From assembly GCF_001499655.1 (NCBI RefSeq), contig NZ_LN879502.1:1364001-1428000 (forward strand): a DNA stretch of 64,000 bases, written 5' to 3'. How positions within the stretch are numbered: the stretch's first letter is position 1; each line of letters starts with the position of its first letter. Below, one piece after another: positions 8,808-17,728 of this stretch. The notes beneath the pieces were generated by a model, which saw only the letters and a program-made list of their open reading frames with translations, was not told the DNA's origin and did no database searches. This DNA is from Candidatus Protochlamydia naegleriophila. GTDB taxonomy: Bacteria > Chlamydiota > Chlamydiia > Chlamydiales > Parachlamydiaceae. A program made the translations under genes and the position numbers.

Positions 8808-9190
8808 ATGTCTATCCATTATTGTCAGTCCCTAGAATTTGTTCAGAAGCAATTAACCGACCCTCAGTGCACTAAAAGGCATTTGCCCAAGGTAAAAATC
8901 ATGGGCACCTCTATGTAAAGCTTGGCACTACAAATGCAGTTTTTGTCTGTAACCTTTTTCCTTAAGGAGAGTTTGAGAACATCATAGGAGATTTAAGTAT
9001 AGCCTTAGCATCTAAGCCTGACAATGTCTTCGGACTGCTTAAACGATGCGATAGCTATCGGTGGATAGGGCGATTCGACGAGACTATACGAGATCTTAAT
9101 AAAGCGCTGGAATTGAACTCTCACATGAATTCTGCAGAGACTTTATGGAGATTGGTTGAGGCCCAAAATCGCGATCAATGGCTCGGATGA
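8808..9190 (+). pseudogene. Relic of a chlamydial TPR-family gene
   Basis: An ATG at 8808 opens MSIHYCQSLEFVQKQLTD, which resembles the starts of the two TPR proteins at 24557 and 25934 (MSVYYFSNIDTLQ and MTIRYLATLDALR). That frame stops at 8916. In another frame GHLYVKLGTTN matches GQSYVKLGEIN of the giant TPR protein. Near 9075-9150 the frame RFDETIRDLNKALELN is a clear TPR helix pair, ending at the TGA at 9188. Most of the gene is deleted and frames are broken. It is a third, dead member of this family. Confidence 0.75.
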
Positions 9191-9216
9191 GCAGCTTTTG
9201 CTAATAGAGAATGTTC

Positions 9217-10623
9217 CTACATTCCAAAGCTTGCTGGATTTTCTCTAAAACCACAATAAGCTGTTTTACCGGCAAGGTAAACAGCTTGAATGATAGTCCA
9301 CTGATAGGCTGCAAGTGATGCAGTCTGAGCCCAGGCGTATTTAGCCGCTTGAATGAGGAGGCGAAAGAGAGCTGTGACGATTGTCTGAATGCAGGATAGA
9401 GATTTTTTTGCCCATTTCCAAATAGGATGCCCCGCTCCTTTAGCAGAGGGCATTAAAGGCGCATGAGCGTGACTGACTTGCGTTTGCGCAATAGCCTGGG
9501 TAACTAGCGTTGGCGCTACATGGTTAGATGGAAAGTTTGAGACTACCTGAGGCTCTTCTTCCCAATCGATCAAATTGGTTTGGGGGTCTTGGTGCCAGAT
9601 AATGCACTCTATTACCTGGTCGATTTGATCAAGCAACTGCTCTTTTTCTTCCTGCTCTTTCTCTGCTTGCTGGAGATGCTGAGCGATTTCTCCCTGCTTA
9701 CATTCGAGTTGGTTTAAGTGAGAGGCTATGGTTACTAGATCATAGTCCAATCGGACAGATCGCTGTTCTAGACTTTCCAGGATCCCCTCCATTTGAATGT
9801 GGGCCTCATGAGTCTGGTTTTGATCGTACCTAATGGTTGTGGCTTGCGCTTGCATTTCTTGTTGAGCGATTTTAAGCTTTGAGATGCGGTCTTGAACCTC
9901 CACCCAGTCTTTCTTTAGGGAATCTACTTTTTTTTGATTTTCCCATTGTTCCTGTCTGACTTGTACATAGAGTTGATCTAGCCGCGTGATAGGTTGGATG
10001 CTTTGCAGCTCCTGCCTAATCTCTTCCTTTGATTCTTCCGCGTCTTTTAATGCCTGCCGATACGATTCTAAATGCAAGGCTTCTTCGCATAAATCCATTT
10101 GCAGCTCTTCCATGCTTGGATGCAAGCTTGCTTGATACGCAACACAATTGTGTAACTGCCTCTCGGTCATTTTTTGAGCCAAGTGCATCTCTTCTTCATA
10201 AAAAAAGAGCCCCTCTATCTGATTCTGCAGCTGTTGTTGAGAGCCTTGTATAGTTAATAGCTTTATCAGATTAGAGAGCAAGTCTTGCACTTCGCTTGCG
10301 ACTGCCTGGCCGCACTCTGAAAAAGCCTGTTTCTGATTGTTTAAATTGTGCTCCAGGAAGGCCAATTGATCGAGAACGTTTTTTTTATGAAGAGTCTCTT
10401 GATGCAAGCGTTGGTTGGCTTGATGCTGACTCTCTTGATAAGAGATATCGCTGCAAGAAGCGCTTTCTCTGCTTGTGTTGATGCGCGACTGAACGTCTTC
10501 GATTTTTTTGAGTAAAGAGCCTTTGTAATCGCTTATTTCAGCCTCAATTGCTGCGGATTGGTGAAGAGGTTGAAGCAATCCCAAATTTATTTTGGGGATC
10601 AAGGCAAATTCGTTTATGGTCAT
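9217..10623 (-). CDS. Long coiled-coil protein with C-terminal hydrophobic segments
   Basis: The 468-residue protein is unrecognised. From about residue 25 to 345 it is rich in Gln, Glu, Leu and Lys in heptad-like order, predicting a long coiled coil. After a proline-containing linker, residues about 390-455 are hydrophobic or amphipathic (for example IQTIVTALFRLLIQAAKYAW). They could insert in a membrane or form a helical bundle. There is no signal peptide. It follows the next coiled-coil gene after only 15 bases, so the two form an operon. The layout resembles chlamydial type III effectors or inclusion proteins, but that is inference. Confidence 0.7.
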   Translation of the reverse strand: MTINEFALIPKINLGLLQPLHQSAAIEAEISDYKGSLLKKIEDVQSRINTSRESASCSDISYQESQHQANQRLHQETLHKKNVLDQLAFLEHNLNNQKQAFSECGQAVASEVQDLLSNLIKLLTIQGSQQQLQNQIEGLFFYEEEMHLAQKMTERQLHNCVAYQASLHPSMEELQMDLCEEALHLESYRQALKDAEESKEEIRQELQSIQPITRLDQLYVQVRQEQWENQKKVDSLKKDWVEVQDRISKLKIAQQEMQAQATTIRYDQNQTHEAHIQMEGILESLEQRSVRLDYDLVTIASHLNQLECKQGEIAQHLQQAEKEQEEKEQLLDQIDQVIECIIWHQDPQTNLIDWEEEPQVVSNFPSNHVAPTLVTQAIAQTQVSHAHAPLMPSAKGAGHPIWKWAKKSLSCIQTIVTALFRLLIQAAKYAWAQTASLAAYQWTIIQAVYLAGKTAYCGFRENPASFGM

Positions 10624-10638
10624 TTGCTGTTCCCTCTT

Positions 10639-12000
10639 TTATAGTGTAAGTAATCTGGAAACTAAATTGGCTCTTTTTAATTCATATTTCGCCTTAGCGT
10701 AATTAAAAGCTTCGTCTGCAAGTGCATGCGGGTGATTTTTCTTGTAATCTTCTTCGTAATGCTTAAGTTCGCTTGTCTGTAAGTAATGACGAGCCACTGT
10801 TAACCCATAAAAAGCTCCTCCAATAGCCAGGAGTCCATTAATGGGTAGAGTTAACAAGCCGCCTAGAACAAGCGCTCCATTTTTTAAATAGCCTTGAAAA
10901 TGACTTTTTGAGTCTGTATGATGGACAAACTGCTGGCGCATTTCTTTGGTACGATGCTGGCTTAACTCTCTGTTAAGTTCCTGAAAGGCAATTTTTTGCG
11001 TTTCAGAAATGCCTTTTAAATGGTCATATTGGTCGCTCAAATGGTGGTAGCGGGCTAGAGACTGCTGATTTTGCTCTAAAAGCCCCTGAAGAGTTTGACT
11101 GGTTTGATGTTGCTCTCTCTGCAGATCTTGATTGCGTCTTTCAAGCTCTTCTTTTTCGGTAACGAGTCGATTGATCCGCTCTTCTAGCTGCTGACAGTTT
11201 TCTTGCAAGCGTTCTTGTTGCTCCTTTAGCAATTGATTATCATTCGAAAGGCCATCTAAAATAGATCTAAGCCTTTGCGCTTCCAATTCTAATGCCCGTT
11301 GTTCGACTAAAATAGCCTCTTTTTGCTGCGCCAGTTCTTCAATCTTTTCTTTTAGAGTTTGATTATTTAGTTCAATGGCCTGCTTGTCTTCTTCTACACG
11401 CGCCAGTTTCGTTTTAATGTCAGAGAAAAGATGTTTGAGTTGTTCATTCTCTTGATTGGAAGAATCTATGAGCTGATGCATGGCTTGATTGTTGAGCCGA
11501 ACTTGCTCTAATTGAAGAGTCAGTGTCTGTATTTTCTCGCTAGATTGGATCTGGGCTAAATGGAGCTCCTCTGAAGTGGTTAATAAGGCTGCATTGTCCT
11601 GCTTAAGAAGAGAGAGTCTTCCTTCCAGTTCGTATACTTTTTTTTCTGACACTAGATGGTCTTCTTGCAAGTTCTCGGCAAAAGCCCTGAGTTGCTCCCG
11701 TTCATGCGCTAAACTATTTACTTTTTCCGTTAAACGCAGGAGTTCGCTATTTAAAGTTTTTTGTTCCTCCTCGAAAACGGTCACCCGTTGCGTAAATGTT
11801 CCATTTTCCAGGGTCAATTGGTCGATGCGGTCGATCAAATCTTTTATGGTGCGAGACGCCTTTTCCTTATCGACTATGCAAGCTGAGTTTGATGAGAGCA
11901 AAAGCTGACTCTCTTTTTCTAGTTCCTCTATGTAGCGCCTTTGTAATAGACAAACGTCTTGAAGTGCTTCCAAATTGGGAGGAATAGATGGCATTGACAT
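10639..12000 (-). CDS. Coiled-coil protein with bilobed hydrophobic domain (Inc-like layout)
   Basis: This 453-residue protein begins after a GAGAGG ribosome-binding site. Residues about 15-345 form a continuous predicted coiled coil. Around residues 370-400 the segment YLKNGALVLGGLLTLPINGLLAIGG and what follows forms two closely spaced hydrophobic stretches separated by a short turn. That is the bilobed pattern of chlamydial inclusion-membrane proteins, although it is C-terminal here rather than N-terminal. It is cotranscribed with the downstream coiled-coil gene. No enzymatic motif is visible. Function as an effector or structural protein is a guess from layout only. Confidence 0.7.
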   Translation of the reverse strand: MSMPSIPPNLEALQDVCLLQRRYIEELEKESQLLLSSNSACIVDKEKASRTIKDLIDRIDQLTLENGTFTQRVTVFEEEQKTLNSELLRLTEKVNSLAHEREQLRAFAENLQEDHLVSEKKVYELEGRLSLLKQDNAALLTTSEELHLAQIQSSEKIQTLTLQLEQVRLNNQAMHQLIDSSNQENEQLKHLFSDIKTKLARVEEDKQAIELNNQTLKEKIEELAQQKEAILVEQRALELEAQRLRSILDGLSNDNQLLKEQQERLQENCQQLEERINRLVTEKEELERRNQDLQREQHQTSQTLQGLLEQNQQSLARYHHLSDQYDHLKGISETQKIAFQELNRELSQHRTKEMRQQFVHHTDSKSHFQGYLKNGALVLGGLLTLPINGLLAIGGAFYGLTVARHYLQTSELKHYEEDYKKNHPHALADEAFNYAKAKYELKRANLVSRLLTL

Positions 12001-12337
12001 GAGGGCCCTCTCTTATTGATCGTTAAAGAACCAGGACTCTTATTATAGGGGCAATAAAGGGGATGGAATGAGGAATGTTCAAAAAGTGCGTTATAGTATT
12101 TTTTTTAATTTAAAAAAAGCCAAACCCTTGTTGAATACGCAAAAAACTAAAAATCAATATTTTGTGTTTTGAGACTGAAGTTGAGAAGTTGTTGGCGATT
12201 TAATCTCGTGAGAAACAAGTTTTATTTATTAAACAATTCACTGAATCTTTACAATGTTTTTTTTATTGATCTTAATTAAATTAATATTTAAAATATGAGT
12301 CTTAATTAATATAAAAACTTAAATATCTAGGATACGC
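12001..12337. other. Divergent AT-rich promoter region
   Basis: These 337 bases separate the start of the coiled-coil operon (minus strand) from the Inc-like trio (plus strand). They are strongly AT-rich, especially 12200-12330, as expected for a divergent promoter. No specific operator or hairpin stands out. Confidence 0.4.
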
Positions 12338-13456
12338 ATGAAGATTCAAATGGAGAGTATTCAAACTCAAGTTTATGGGATTTATCAAGCAGCCGCCTCT
12401 AAATTAGAGGCTGGTGCGAAAGCGACAGGGCGGTTAGTGGTGAGCTTGGCCGGAGAAACGCGTGATTATACAATAAAAGGGCTTAATTTTGCATCGGCGC
12501 AGCTAAAAGTGCTTGCCGAAAAGATTGGGGTCGCAGCCAGAGCGATCGGAAGCTTGGCTGCAAGAGCGGCTGGCGGACTTTATGATTGTACTTTAAAAGG
12601 AATGACTTTTATTGCGACGCAAACAAGAGCTGGTGCTGCGAAGGTTAGTACTGTTGTTAAAGCGCTTGTTGCAACTTTTGGAGAGTGGGCAAATGCAGTA
12701 GGACGATTAGTCTTGAGCGTGGCTGGTGCAGTGCGTGAATGTGTAGTAAAGGGATTTGCCATTGCATCCCAGCAGTTAAAAGCGCTTGCTGAAAAGATTG
12801 GAGTTGCGGCTAGAGCGATCGGAAGATTAGCTGCAAGATTAGCTGCAAGAGTAGCTGGCGGACTTTCTGATTACACGTCACGGGCGATGACTTTTATTGC
12901 GACGCAGATGAAAGCTTGTGCTACTGCTACCCGATCTGCAGCAAAATCTGGAGCTGAAAAGGTAAGTGCCATTTATAAAGTGGTTGCAGCAAAAGTTGGA
13001 GCTTGGGCTCAGGCTACAGGCAAGTTGGCAGTAAAATTGGGGGGGCATGTTCGCGAATACACCCTCAAGGCTGTGAAAGTTACATCTCAACAACTCCAAA
13101 ATCCGCGCTATGCCTTCGCTGCAGTGATTGCATCGAACATTGTATTCCTCGAGATCATGCTCAAGGCTTTTGGGATTGTGGACAATCTTTTAAACAAGAC
13201 TCGACTAAGAGATGGCAATGTGGGTTCGAAGGCTCAAACATTCAAAGAAATTTCGCTCTTAACTGGCGCAGTCGGCAGCTTAGTCGCCTTAAACATGGCT
13301 TTTGCAAGCATTTTGAAGCCAAATATTAGCCCGCAAGCCTATCTCGTAACAAGTGTGGCGAGTTGCATTAGTTATATTGCTTTACGCCTTGTTTTGGCCC
13401 ACTACAAGCAGCCAGTTGTTTCTCCTGTGAGACCTGCGGTAGTATTAAATTTTTAA
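12338..13456 (+). CDS. Inc-like protein with internal Ala-rich repeats
   Basis: The 372-residue protein is unrecognised and very alanine-rich. Two long repeats are obvious: residues about 30-105 and 121-200. Both contain LAEKIGVAARAIG, then AARxAGGL and MTFIATQ. A third partial copy lies near 226-253 (GKLAVKLGGHVREYTLKA). The repeat is also visible in the DNA, so duplication was recent. The C-terminus has two hydrophobic stretches (AFAAVIASNIVFLEIML and TGAVGSLVALNMAFASIL), followed by a third. The two downstream genes share this C-terminal module. The amphipathic repeats and terminal membrane pair suggest a membrane-associated, possibly host-directed protein. Confidence 0.75.
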   Translation: MKIQMESIQTQVYGIYQAAASKLEAGAKATGRLVVSLAGETRDYTIKGLNFASAQLKVLAEKIGVAARAIGSLAARAAGGLYDCTLKGMTFIATQTRAGAAKVSTVVKALVATFGEWANAVGRLVLSVAGAVRECVVKGFAIASQQLKALAEKIGVAARAIGRLAARLAARVAGGLSDYTSRAMTFIATQMKACATATRSAAKSGAEKVSAIYKVVAAKVGAWAQATGKLAVKLGGHVREYTLKAVKVTSQQLQNPRYAFAAVIASNIVFLEIMLKAFGIVDNLLNKTRLRDGNVGSKAQTFKEISLLTGAVGSLVALNMAFASILKPNISPQAYLVTSVASCISYIALRLVLAHYKQPVVSPVRPAVVLNF

Positions 13457-13481
13457 GTTGTAATCGCCATATGAGGAAAGT

Positions 13482-13919
13482 GTGAAGATTAGTTTTAATT
13501 TAATCCCCGAAGGGGTTCGAAATGCCTACAACAGCGCTGCAGTACGTGTAGGCTATCTTAAAAATTTTGTGGTTAAGGTCATCGATCAAGCATCAAGCCA
13601 TGTACAAGATCGAGAGTATGCCTTTGTTGCTATGACTCTAACGTGCGTGGCTTCTGGCGAGCTATCTATAAGGGTTGCGCGAGTCGCAGGTGAGGTATAT
13701 GAGCTCGCTTTTGGCAGGTATGCGGGCTTATCAAATGCTCAAAAAAATCGTTTAGCCCTTGGTTTAGGCGGGATAATAGCGCTTACTTATTCGGCAACCA
13801 ATTATGCCGTTTACAAGGCTCTACGCATGCCGCTAACTCCTTGGGAGTTCGTTGCTGTTAATGTGTGTTCTGCGGTCCTTTTTTACTTCGCAAAGACAAA
13901 GACAGAATGTTGCCGTTAG
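13482..13919 (+). CDS. Short paralogue of the Inc-like protein
   Basis: This 145-residue protein starts at a GTG at 13482 preceded by a good GAGGAAAG site. It has a short lead, then DREYAFVAMTLTCVASGEL and a second hydrophobic block LALGLGGIIALTYSAT, then VNVCSAVLFYF. These align with the C-terminal module of the upstream 372-residue protein (PRYAFAAVIASNIVFLE). It lacks the long alanine-rich repeats. It sits 25 bases after the upstream stop and is probably cotranscribed. The function is unknown. Confidence 0.7.
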   Translation: MKISFNLIPEGVRNAYNSAAVRVGYLKNFVVKVIDQASSHVQDREYAFVAMTLTCVASGELSIRVARVAGEVYELAFGRYAGLSNAQKNRLALGLGGIIALTYSATNYAVYKALRMPLTPWEFVAVNVCSAVLFYFAKTKTECCR

Positions 13920-14008
13920 TGGTGAATGTGTTTTAGATATATAAAAATAAGATTCTTTTGAGATCTTCATATTTCAAAAGAGAGTTAACTGTAATTTGAG
14001 GAATTTTT

Positions 14009-14461
14009 ATGACCCATGCAATTGTGAATCAAGGAATTGATTGGACAGCTATTAAAAGCGGCCTATTAACAGGATTAGAAATAGCTTCTAACAAAGCCAG
14101 CCAACTGAAAGATGCGGCTGGTGTCTTAGGCGGGCGCTTAGTGACAGTGATTAAATCTGGTATGGAGCAAGCAGCCCCTTATTTACAAAATAAATACATT
14201 GCGGCTGGCTCGCTATTTGCTGTCAGCTACGCTTTTCTTACTGTAGGCGATCTCGTTTCTCGCTTAGCTATGAAAGTTCTTCCTTGTGCTACAGAGAAGC
14301 AGGTTGCCATTGCAAGTACTTTAGCTGCCGGAATGAGTCTATCTACTTGGCTCGGCGGTGTTGGTGCTTTTTGTTATTACAATGCGCTTCCGCTCCACCC
14401 GGCTGCGATGGTTGCTACTGTCATTGCTTCAGCAATTTTCGCTGCCAATTGTTGTGAATAA
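14009..14461 (+). CDS. Third Inc-like paralogue
   Basis: The 150-residue protein has an amphipathic N-terminal helix (ASNKASQLKDAAGVLGGRLVTVIKSG), which resembles one alanine-rich repeat. It is followed by the shared hydrophobic module (YIAAGSLFAVSYAFLTVGDL and ASTLAAGMSLSTWLGGVGAFCYY). It is the third tandem member of the family, followed by a strong terminator. No known domain is recognised. Three tandem paralogues of decreasing length suggest duplication and divergence, as seen in chlamydial inclusion-membrane gene clusters. Confidence 0.7.
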   Translation: MTHAIVNQGIDWTAIKSGLLTGLEIASNKASQLKDAAGVLGGRLVTVIKSGMEQAAPYLQNKYIAAGSLFAVSYAFLTVGDLVSRLAMKVLPCATEKQVAIASTLAAGMSLSTWLGGVGAFCYYNALPLHPAAMVATVIASAIFAANCCE

Positions 14462-14488
14462 GAAGTCATAGATCAATTAAAGAAAAAG

Positions 14489-14519
14489 GCACTTAATTCT
14501 CGCAATTAAGTGCTTTTTT
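14489..14519 (+). terminator. Rho-independent terminator of the Inc-like trio
   Basis: GCACTTAATT (14489-14498) pairs exactly with AATTAAGTGC (14504-14513) across a five-base loop, followed directly by six T residues. This is a textbook intrinsic terminator 28 bases after the last Inc-like gene. Confidence 0.9.
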
Positions 14520-14578
14520 CTTGCCCATTCATTTTTATTCCTTCCTATCTTTTTTTTCAAATCATCATTGCTTTTGGA

Positions 14579-15445
14579 CTAGCCTGGATTCTTCAAGTAG
14601 ACGCGCATCTTGTGAAGCATGCGATCTGGGAGGTAAGAATGTTTGGCTTGGCGAAGAGCCGGCGAACCAAGATCCTGTTCCAGATTAATCCAATCATAGT
14701 GGCTGCCGAGGAATTGAGCTTGCTCTTGATAAAGATATTGGTAGAGGCCATTGAGTCGTTTATGCGCCTTGGCAAAGTGGATAACGAAGCAGCGGTCGTT
14801 TAATCGCTCGCCGATTGTCAATCCGCTTGGATAGCCATCAATATAAAAGATTCGTCCTTCCAGTGAAAGAATTTGATGCAGTTCGATGGCCTCTTTGCAT
14901 GAGAGATAATCGGTTTCAGCTGCTGGCCGCAGCTGCTCTTCTTGCCATTCGTTTAAAATCATAAGCGCCTCTTCTTTTTTTTCCTGTAAAGGATAGACCT
15001 CGACCAGGTGGTTTGAGAAGAGCTGTTTAACTAAGTTTCTTTTTTTGCTTAAGTGGCGGCCCTGGAATTGAGCCAGCTTGCTGGTTTGAAATAGATAATC
15101 ACTATCATCTTCTTTAAAGCTGACTTGATTGAGGTAGGGCCCAAACAATTCTAGCCATTGATCGGGAATGGGAAATAAAAAACTATTTGAATTGAGTAGG
15201 GAAAGAAGCTGGGGGAGTTTGGCTTGTTGGGGGCGAGACGTAAGCATGATAAAAGAAGAGCCTTCCCTATTGAGTCCTTGGATGTAAAGTTCATCGGCAA
15301 AAATGAGTTCGTATTGATGAAGATGCCTAAATAGGTAGAGGTTAGCGAAAGAATATTCGGACAGATCCAAGTTTAGAGCTTTAAATCTTGTTTCTAGGAG
15401 CTTTTGATGAGAAAGGCTTAATCGTTCTTTTTGCATAATTTTCAT
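14579..15445 (-). CDS. DUF2156 / LPG-synthetase C-terminal-like acyltransferase-fold protein
   Basis: The 288-residue protein resembles the DUF2156 family, related to the C-terminal GNAT-like domain of phosphatidylglycerol lysyltransferase (MprF). The key block is FLGSHYDWINLEQDLGSPALRQAKHSYLP, preceded by FYIDGYPSGLTIGERLND. There are no membrane spans, so it is the soluble domain only, and substrate is unknown. Its start overlaps the stop of the upstream membrane-protein gene by four bases, showing translational coupling. A peptidyl- or aminoacyl-transfer role is known for the superfamily but not shown here. Confidence 0.75.
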   Translation of the reverse strand: MKIMQKERLSLSHQKLLETRFKALNLDLSEYSFANLYLFRHLHQYELIFADELYIQGLNREGSSFIMLTSRPQQAKLPQLLSLLNSNSFLFPIPDQWLELFGPYLNQVSFKEDDSDYLFQTSKLAQFQGRHLSKKRNLVKQLFSNHLVEVYPLQEKKEEALMILNEWQEEQLRPAAETDYLSCKEAIELHQILSLEGRIFYIDGYPSGLTIGERLNDRCFVIHFAKAHKRLNGLYQYLYQEQAQFLGSHYDWINLEQDLGSPALRQAKHSYLPDRMLHKMRVYLKNPG

Positions 15446-17001
15446 GGTGATTTAATCAACTCGACTCGTTTAATTCCGGTCTTGTCAACAACAACGCGGA
15501 ATGTTTTGACTTCACTTTTAATGCTAAGGTCTGGTTGTAGATAGGTATTGCGTATGATGATGTTTAAATGATAAATTTTTGGTAAAAGGCGCTCGCTAAT
15601 CTCTAGCGTATAAGGATCTAATGTTAGGCTAGGCTGAAGCGCATTACTGGCTTTTTGAAGAAAGCTTTGAATATTAAGTCTGAAAATGGTTGTTAGCTCC
15701 CTTCTTCGGCTTTTCATTCTTCCAGGTTGGTGGTAAAGCGTGACTTCTCTTTTGTATTGAATGATAGTCTCATGCCTATTTAAGGCTTGCAGTTCTTCGT
15801 GAAAATGATTGTTGCGAATCGTTAAAAAACTGGGAGGAAGCTGGTCTTGCGAGATGAAAGCGAAGTTCTCGTTTAGACGGCCTATTTCATCGCCTTTGGC
15901 GCTCCAGATTTCGGTGGAATAGTCCGGAAACCAGCGGTAAGCTTGTTTATAATAAATCTTTTTTAATCCCTCTTTCAAGCGGTCCTTTAGAATATAGAAA
16001 ATTACAGCAAATAGGATGAATGGAAGGGAGTTGATCACAAATACGGAAACTTTCCAGACAAAGAGGATCATGTAGACAAACATGGCAACTCCGGCTGCCA
16101 CACTTCCTAGAATATTTCCATGTTTTTCTTCTAGCGAAGCGCGGTAGCTTTTCAGCATCAATGCTTCTAGCATGAAACGATTTAGCAATCCTTGCCTATA
16201 GAGGATGGATTCATTAGAAGCGATGCGCCCTTTTTTAGTTTGAGGTTCTAGCCCATGTGTTTTTCGATAGAGTTTTTCTTGTACGATAAGATGGCATAGC
16301 AATTTTTCAACTTCTTCATAGCGTTTTTCTTCCAGGTGACGGAATTGTTCGAGCAAAATTAAAAAATACTCATCAATGGCATGACTAATATATTCGTCGG
16401 TATAGCGAAAATAGCGAATGGCTTGAGGTGAAAAATCCAGGGTAAGTTTTGTTTGCATTTGGCGGAAAAATTGGCACACCTCGTTAATCTGCTCGCAAAG
16501 CTCCTTAATCACAGGCGTATAAAGATCGGTGCCATAGCCTTGCATCTTTTCTACGCTTTCAGAAATACGGGCGATACGGTCTCTTAAGGACGTTTTAAAA
16601 ATATTGCCAAATAGTTGGAGTTCGTCGAGGACTGCAGTGAGATTTAACGAGGGTTCTGAAAAAAGCTGCTGTAGTCGATTGAGGGGGGATGGGGAGTAAG
16701 AAGGATCGATCAGTTCTCGCAGTGGCATGCGAGGAGTCTTATAGCGGATTAAATTCGTTTGGGCCGCGTAAAACTGCGATTTCGATAGAGTATCTGAATT
16801 AATCTGCAGGGGGCTTGGAATGAATAAGAAAAACTCTTGTTTGTAGACGTTTTTATCGAGCGTTGGATTGATCATGAACTCGGATTTTAATTCGAATTGC
16901 CACTGATCACGCGTGTGGATTTCCCCCTCGTATAATTCGCTCCAAAATTCTTCGATCATTTCGCTGTCTATAGTTGAGTTTGTGAAGTCGTAAATACCCA
17001 A
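15442..17001 (-). CDS. Unknown protein with a central membrane-spanning pair
   Basis: This 519-residue protein has no domain I recognise. Residues about 1-290 are hydrophilic and helical. Two strong hydrophobic stretches follow at about 294-345 (GVAMFVYMILFVWKVSVFVIN and LPFILFAVIFYIL), then a basic soluble C-terminal part of about 170 residues. It has no signal peptide. It is translationally coupled to the DUF2156 gene downstream (ATGA overlap), so the two products probably act together. Confidence 0.65.
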   Translation of the reverse strand: MGIYDFTNSTIDSEMIEEFWSELYEGEIHTRDQWQFELKSEFMINPTLDKNVYKQEFFLFIPSPLQINSDTLSKSQFYAAQTNLIRYKTPRMPLRELIDPSYSPSPLNRLQQLFSEPSLNLTAVLDELQLFGNIFKTSLRDRIARISESVEKMQGYGTDLYTPVIKELCEQINEVCQFFRQMQTKLTLDFSPQAIRYFRYTDEYISHAIDEYFLILLEQFRHLEEKRYEEVEKLLCHLIVQEKLYRKTHGLEPQTKKGRIASNESILYRQGLLNRFMLEALMLKSYRASLEEKHGNILGSVAAGVAMFVYMILFVWKVSVFVINSLPFILFAVIFYILKDRLKEGLKKIYYKQAYRWFPDYSTEIWSAKGDEIGRLNENFAFISQDQLPPSFLTIRNNHFHEELQALNRHETIIQYKREVTLYHQPGRMKSRRRELTTIFRLNIQSFLQKASNALQPSLTLDPYTLEISERLLPKIYHLNIIIRNTYLQPDLSIKSEVKTFRVVVDKTGIKRVELIKSP

Positions 17002-17054
17002 CAGGCCTGAAAAACGGTGCTCAACCGCTTCAAGTCTGCTGAGTGGAAGAGTCG

Positions 17055-17504
17055 CTAAAATATAAAGGGAAAATGAGAGACGATTTCATCGGGTTTCATT
17101 TGCGTCATATCTTTATCTACTTCGCCGCTAACCAGTTTCATCGTCGCTGCATCGAGAGATTGTCTCAATAAGCCTAATAATGTTGGCCCTGCCGCGATGT
17201 AAAGACGGTCAAATTCACCATTATTGCGGGCGCTTTCCAAATAAGAAGCTAATTCTTTGGCAAATAAATTAAATTCATTTTGCTTAGGAGTTGAATGCGG
17301 TTCGAGACTGTGGCGGGCGAATCCAACGCTTTCAAAGTCGCGGCCAGGCTTGTCTGAAACAAGATCTCGGTTGTGGAGGCGGCTTTCAGGATGCTCAAGC
17401 GTCTCAACTTCTATTAAAGACTTCTGTTTCTCAACTTTGTAAATGCGCGCTATGCTGCAATTAGCGACAAGCAACCATGAGTTTTTTTTCATCATATTCT
17501 CCAA
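17055..17504 (-). CDS. Host-attachment-family protein (Pfam Host_attach type)
   Basis: The 149-residue protein matches the layout of the Host_attach family, proteobacterial AtsE-like proteins annotated as required for attachment to host cells. Visible blocks are WLLVANCSIARIYKV at the start, HPESRLHNRDLVSDKPGR in the middle and ELASYLESARNNGEFDRLYIAAGPTLLGLLR near the end. It resembles an eRF1-like fold rather than an adhesin. The role in attachment is an annotation for the family and is not evident from sequence. Several start codons are possible near 17504-17489. Confidence 0.75.
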   Translation of the reverse strand: MENMMKKNSWLLVANCSIARIYKVEKQKSLIEVETLEHPESRLHNRDLVSDKPGRDFESVGFARHSLEPHSTPKQNEFNLFAKELASYLESARNNGEFDRLYIAAGPTLLGLLRQSLDAATMKLVSGEVDKDMTQMKPDEIVSHFPFIF

Positions 17505-17728
17505 GTTAAATTCAGAGACAGGCGTTCTTTTATGAGGGGAAATTCCTCTTTAAAAATAAGCTATTCATCACTCAATGCTTAAGACCCGTGGCCCCTCTCC
17601 TTCAAGCAAAAGCTCGGAGAGTAAGTAAATTTTATTTAAACAGCTAGGCGAAAAAAAGGATATGAAATTTATATGAGTTTTTTGAAAATAGCTTCTAAAA
17701 GAAGGCTGGCTGAGATTGGAAATAGACT

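Noticed and set aside
11576-11987. Plus-strand ORFs opposite the coiled-coil gene
   Set aside because: They are antisense shadows of a strongly biased minus-strand coding sequence with no start signals.
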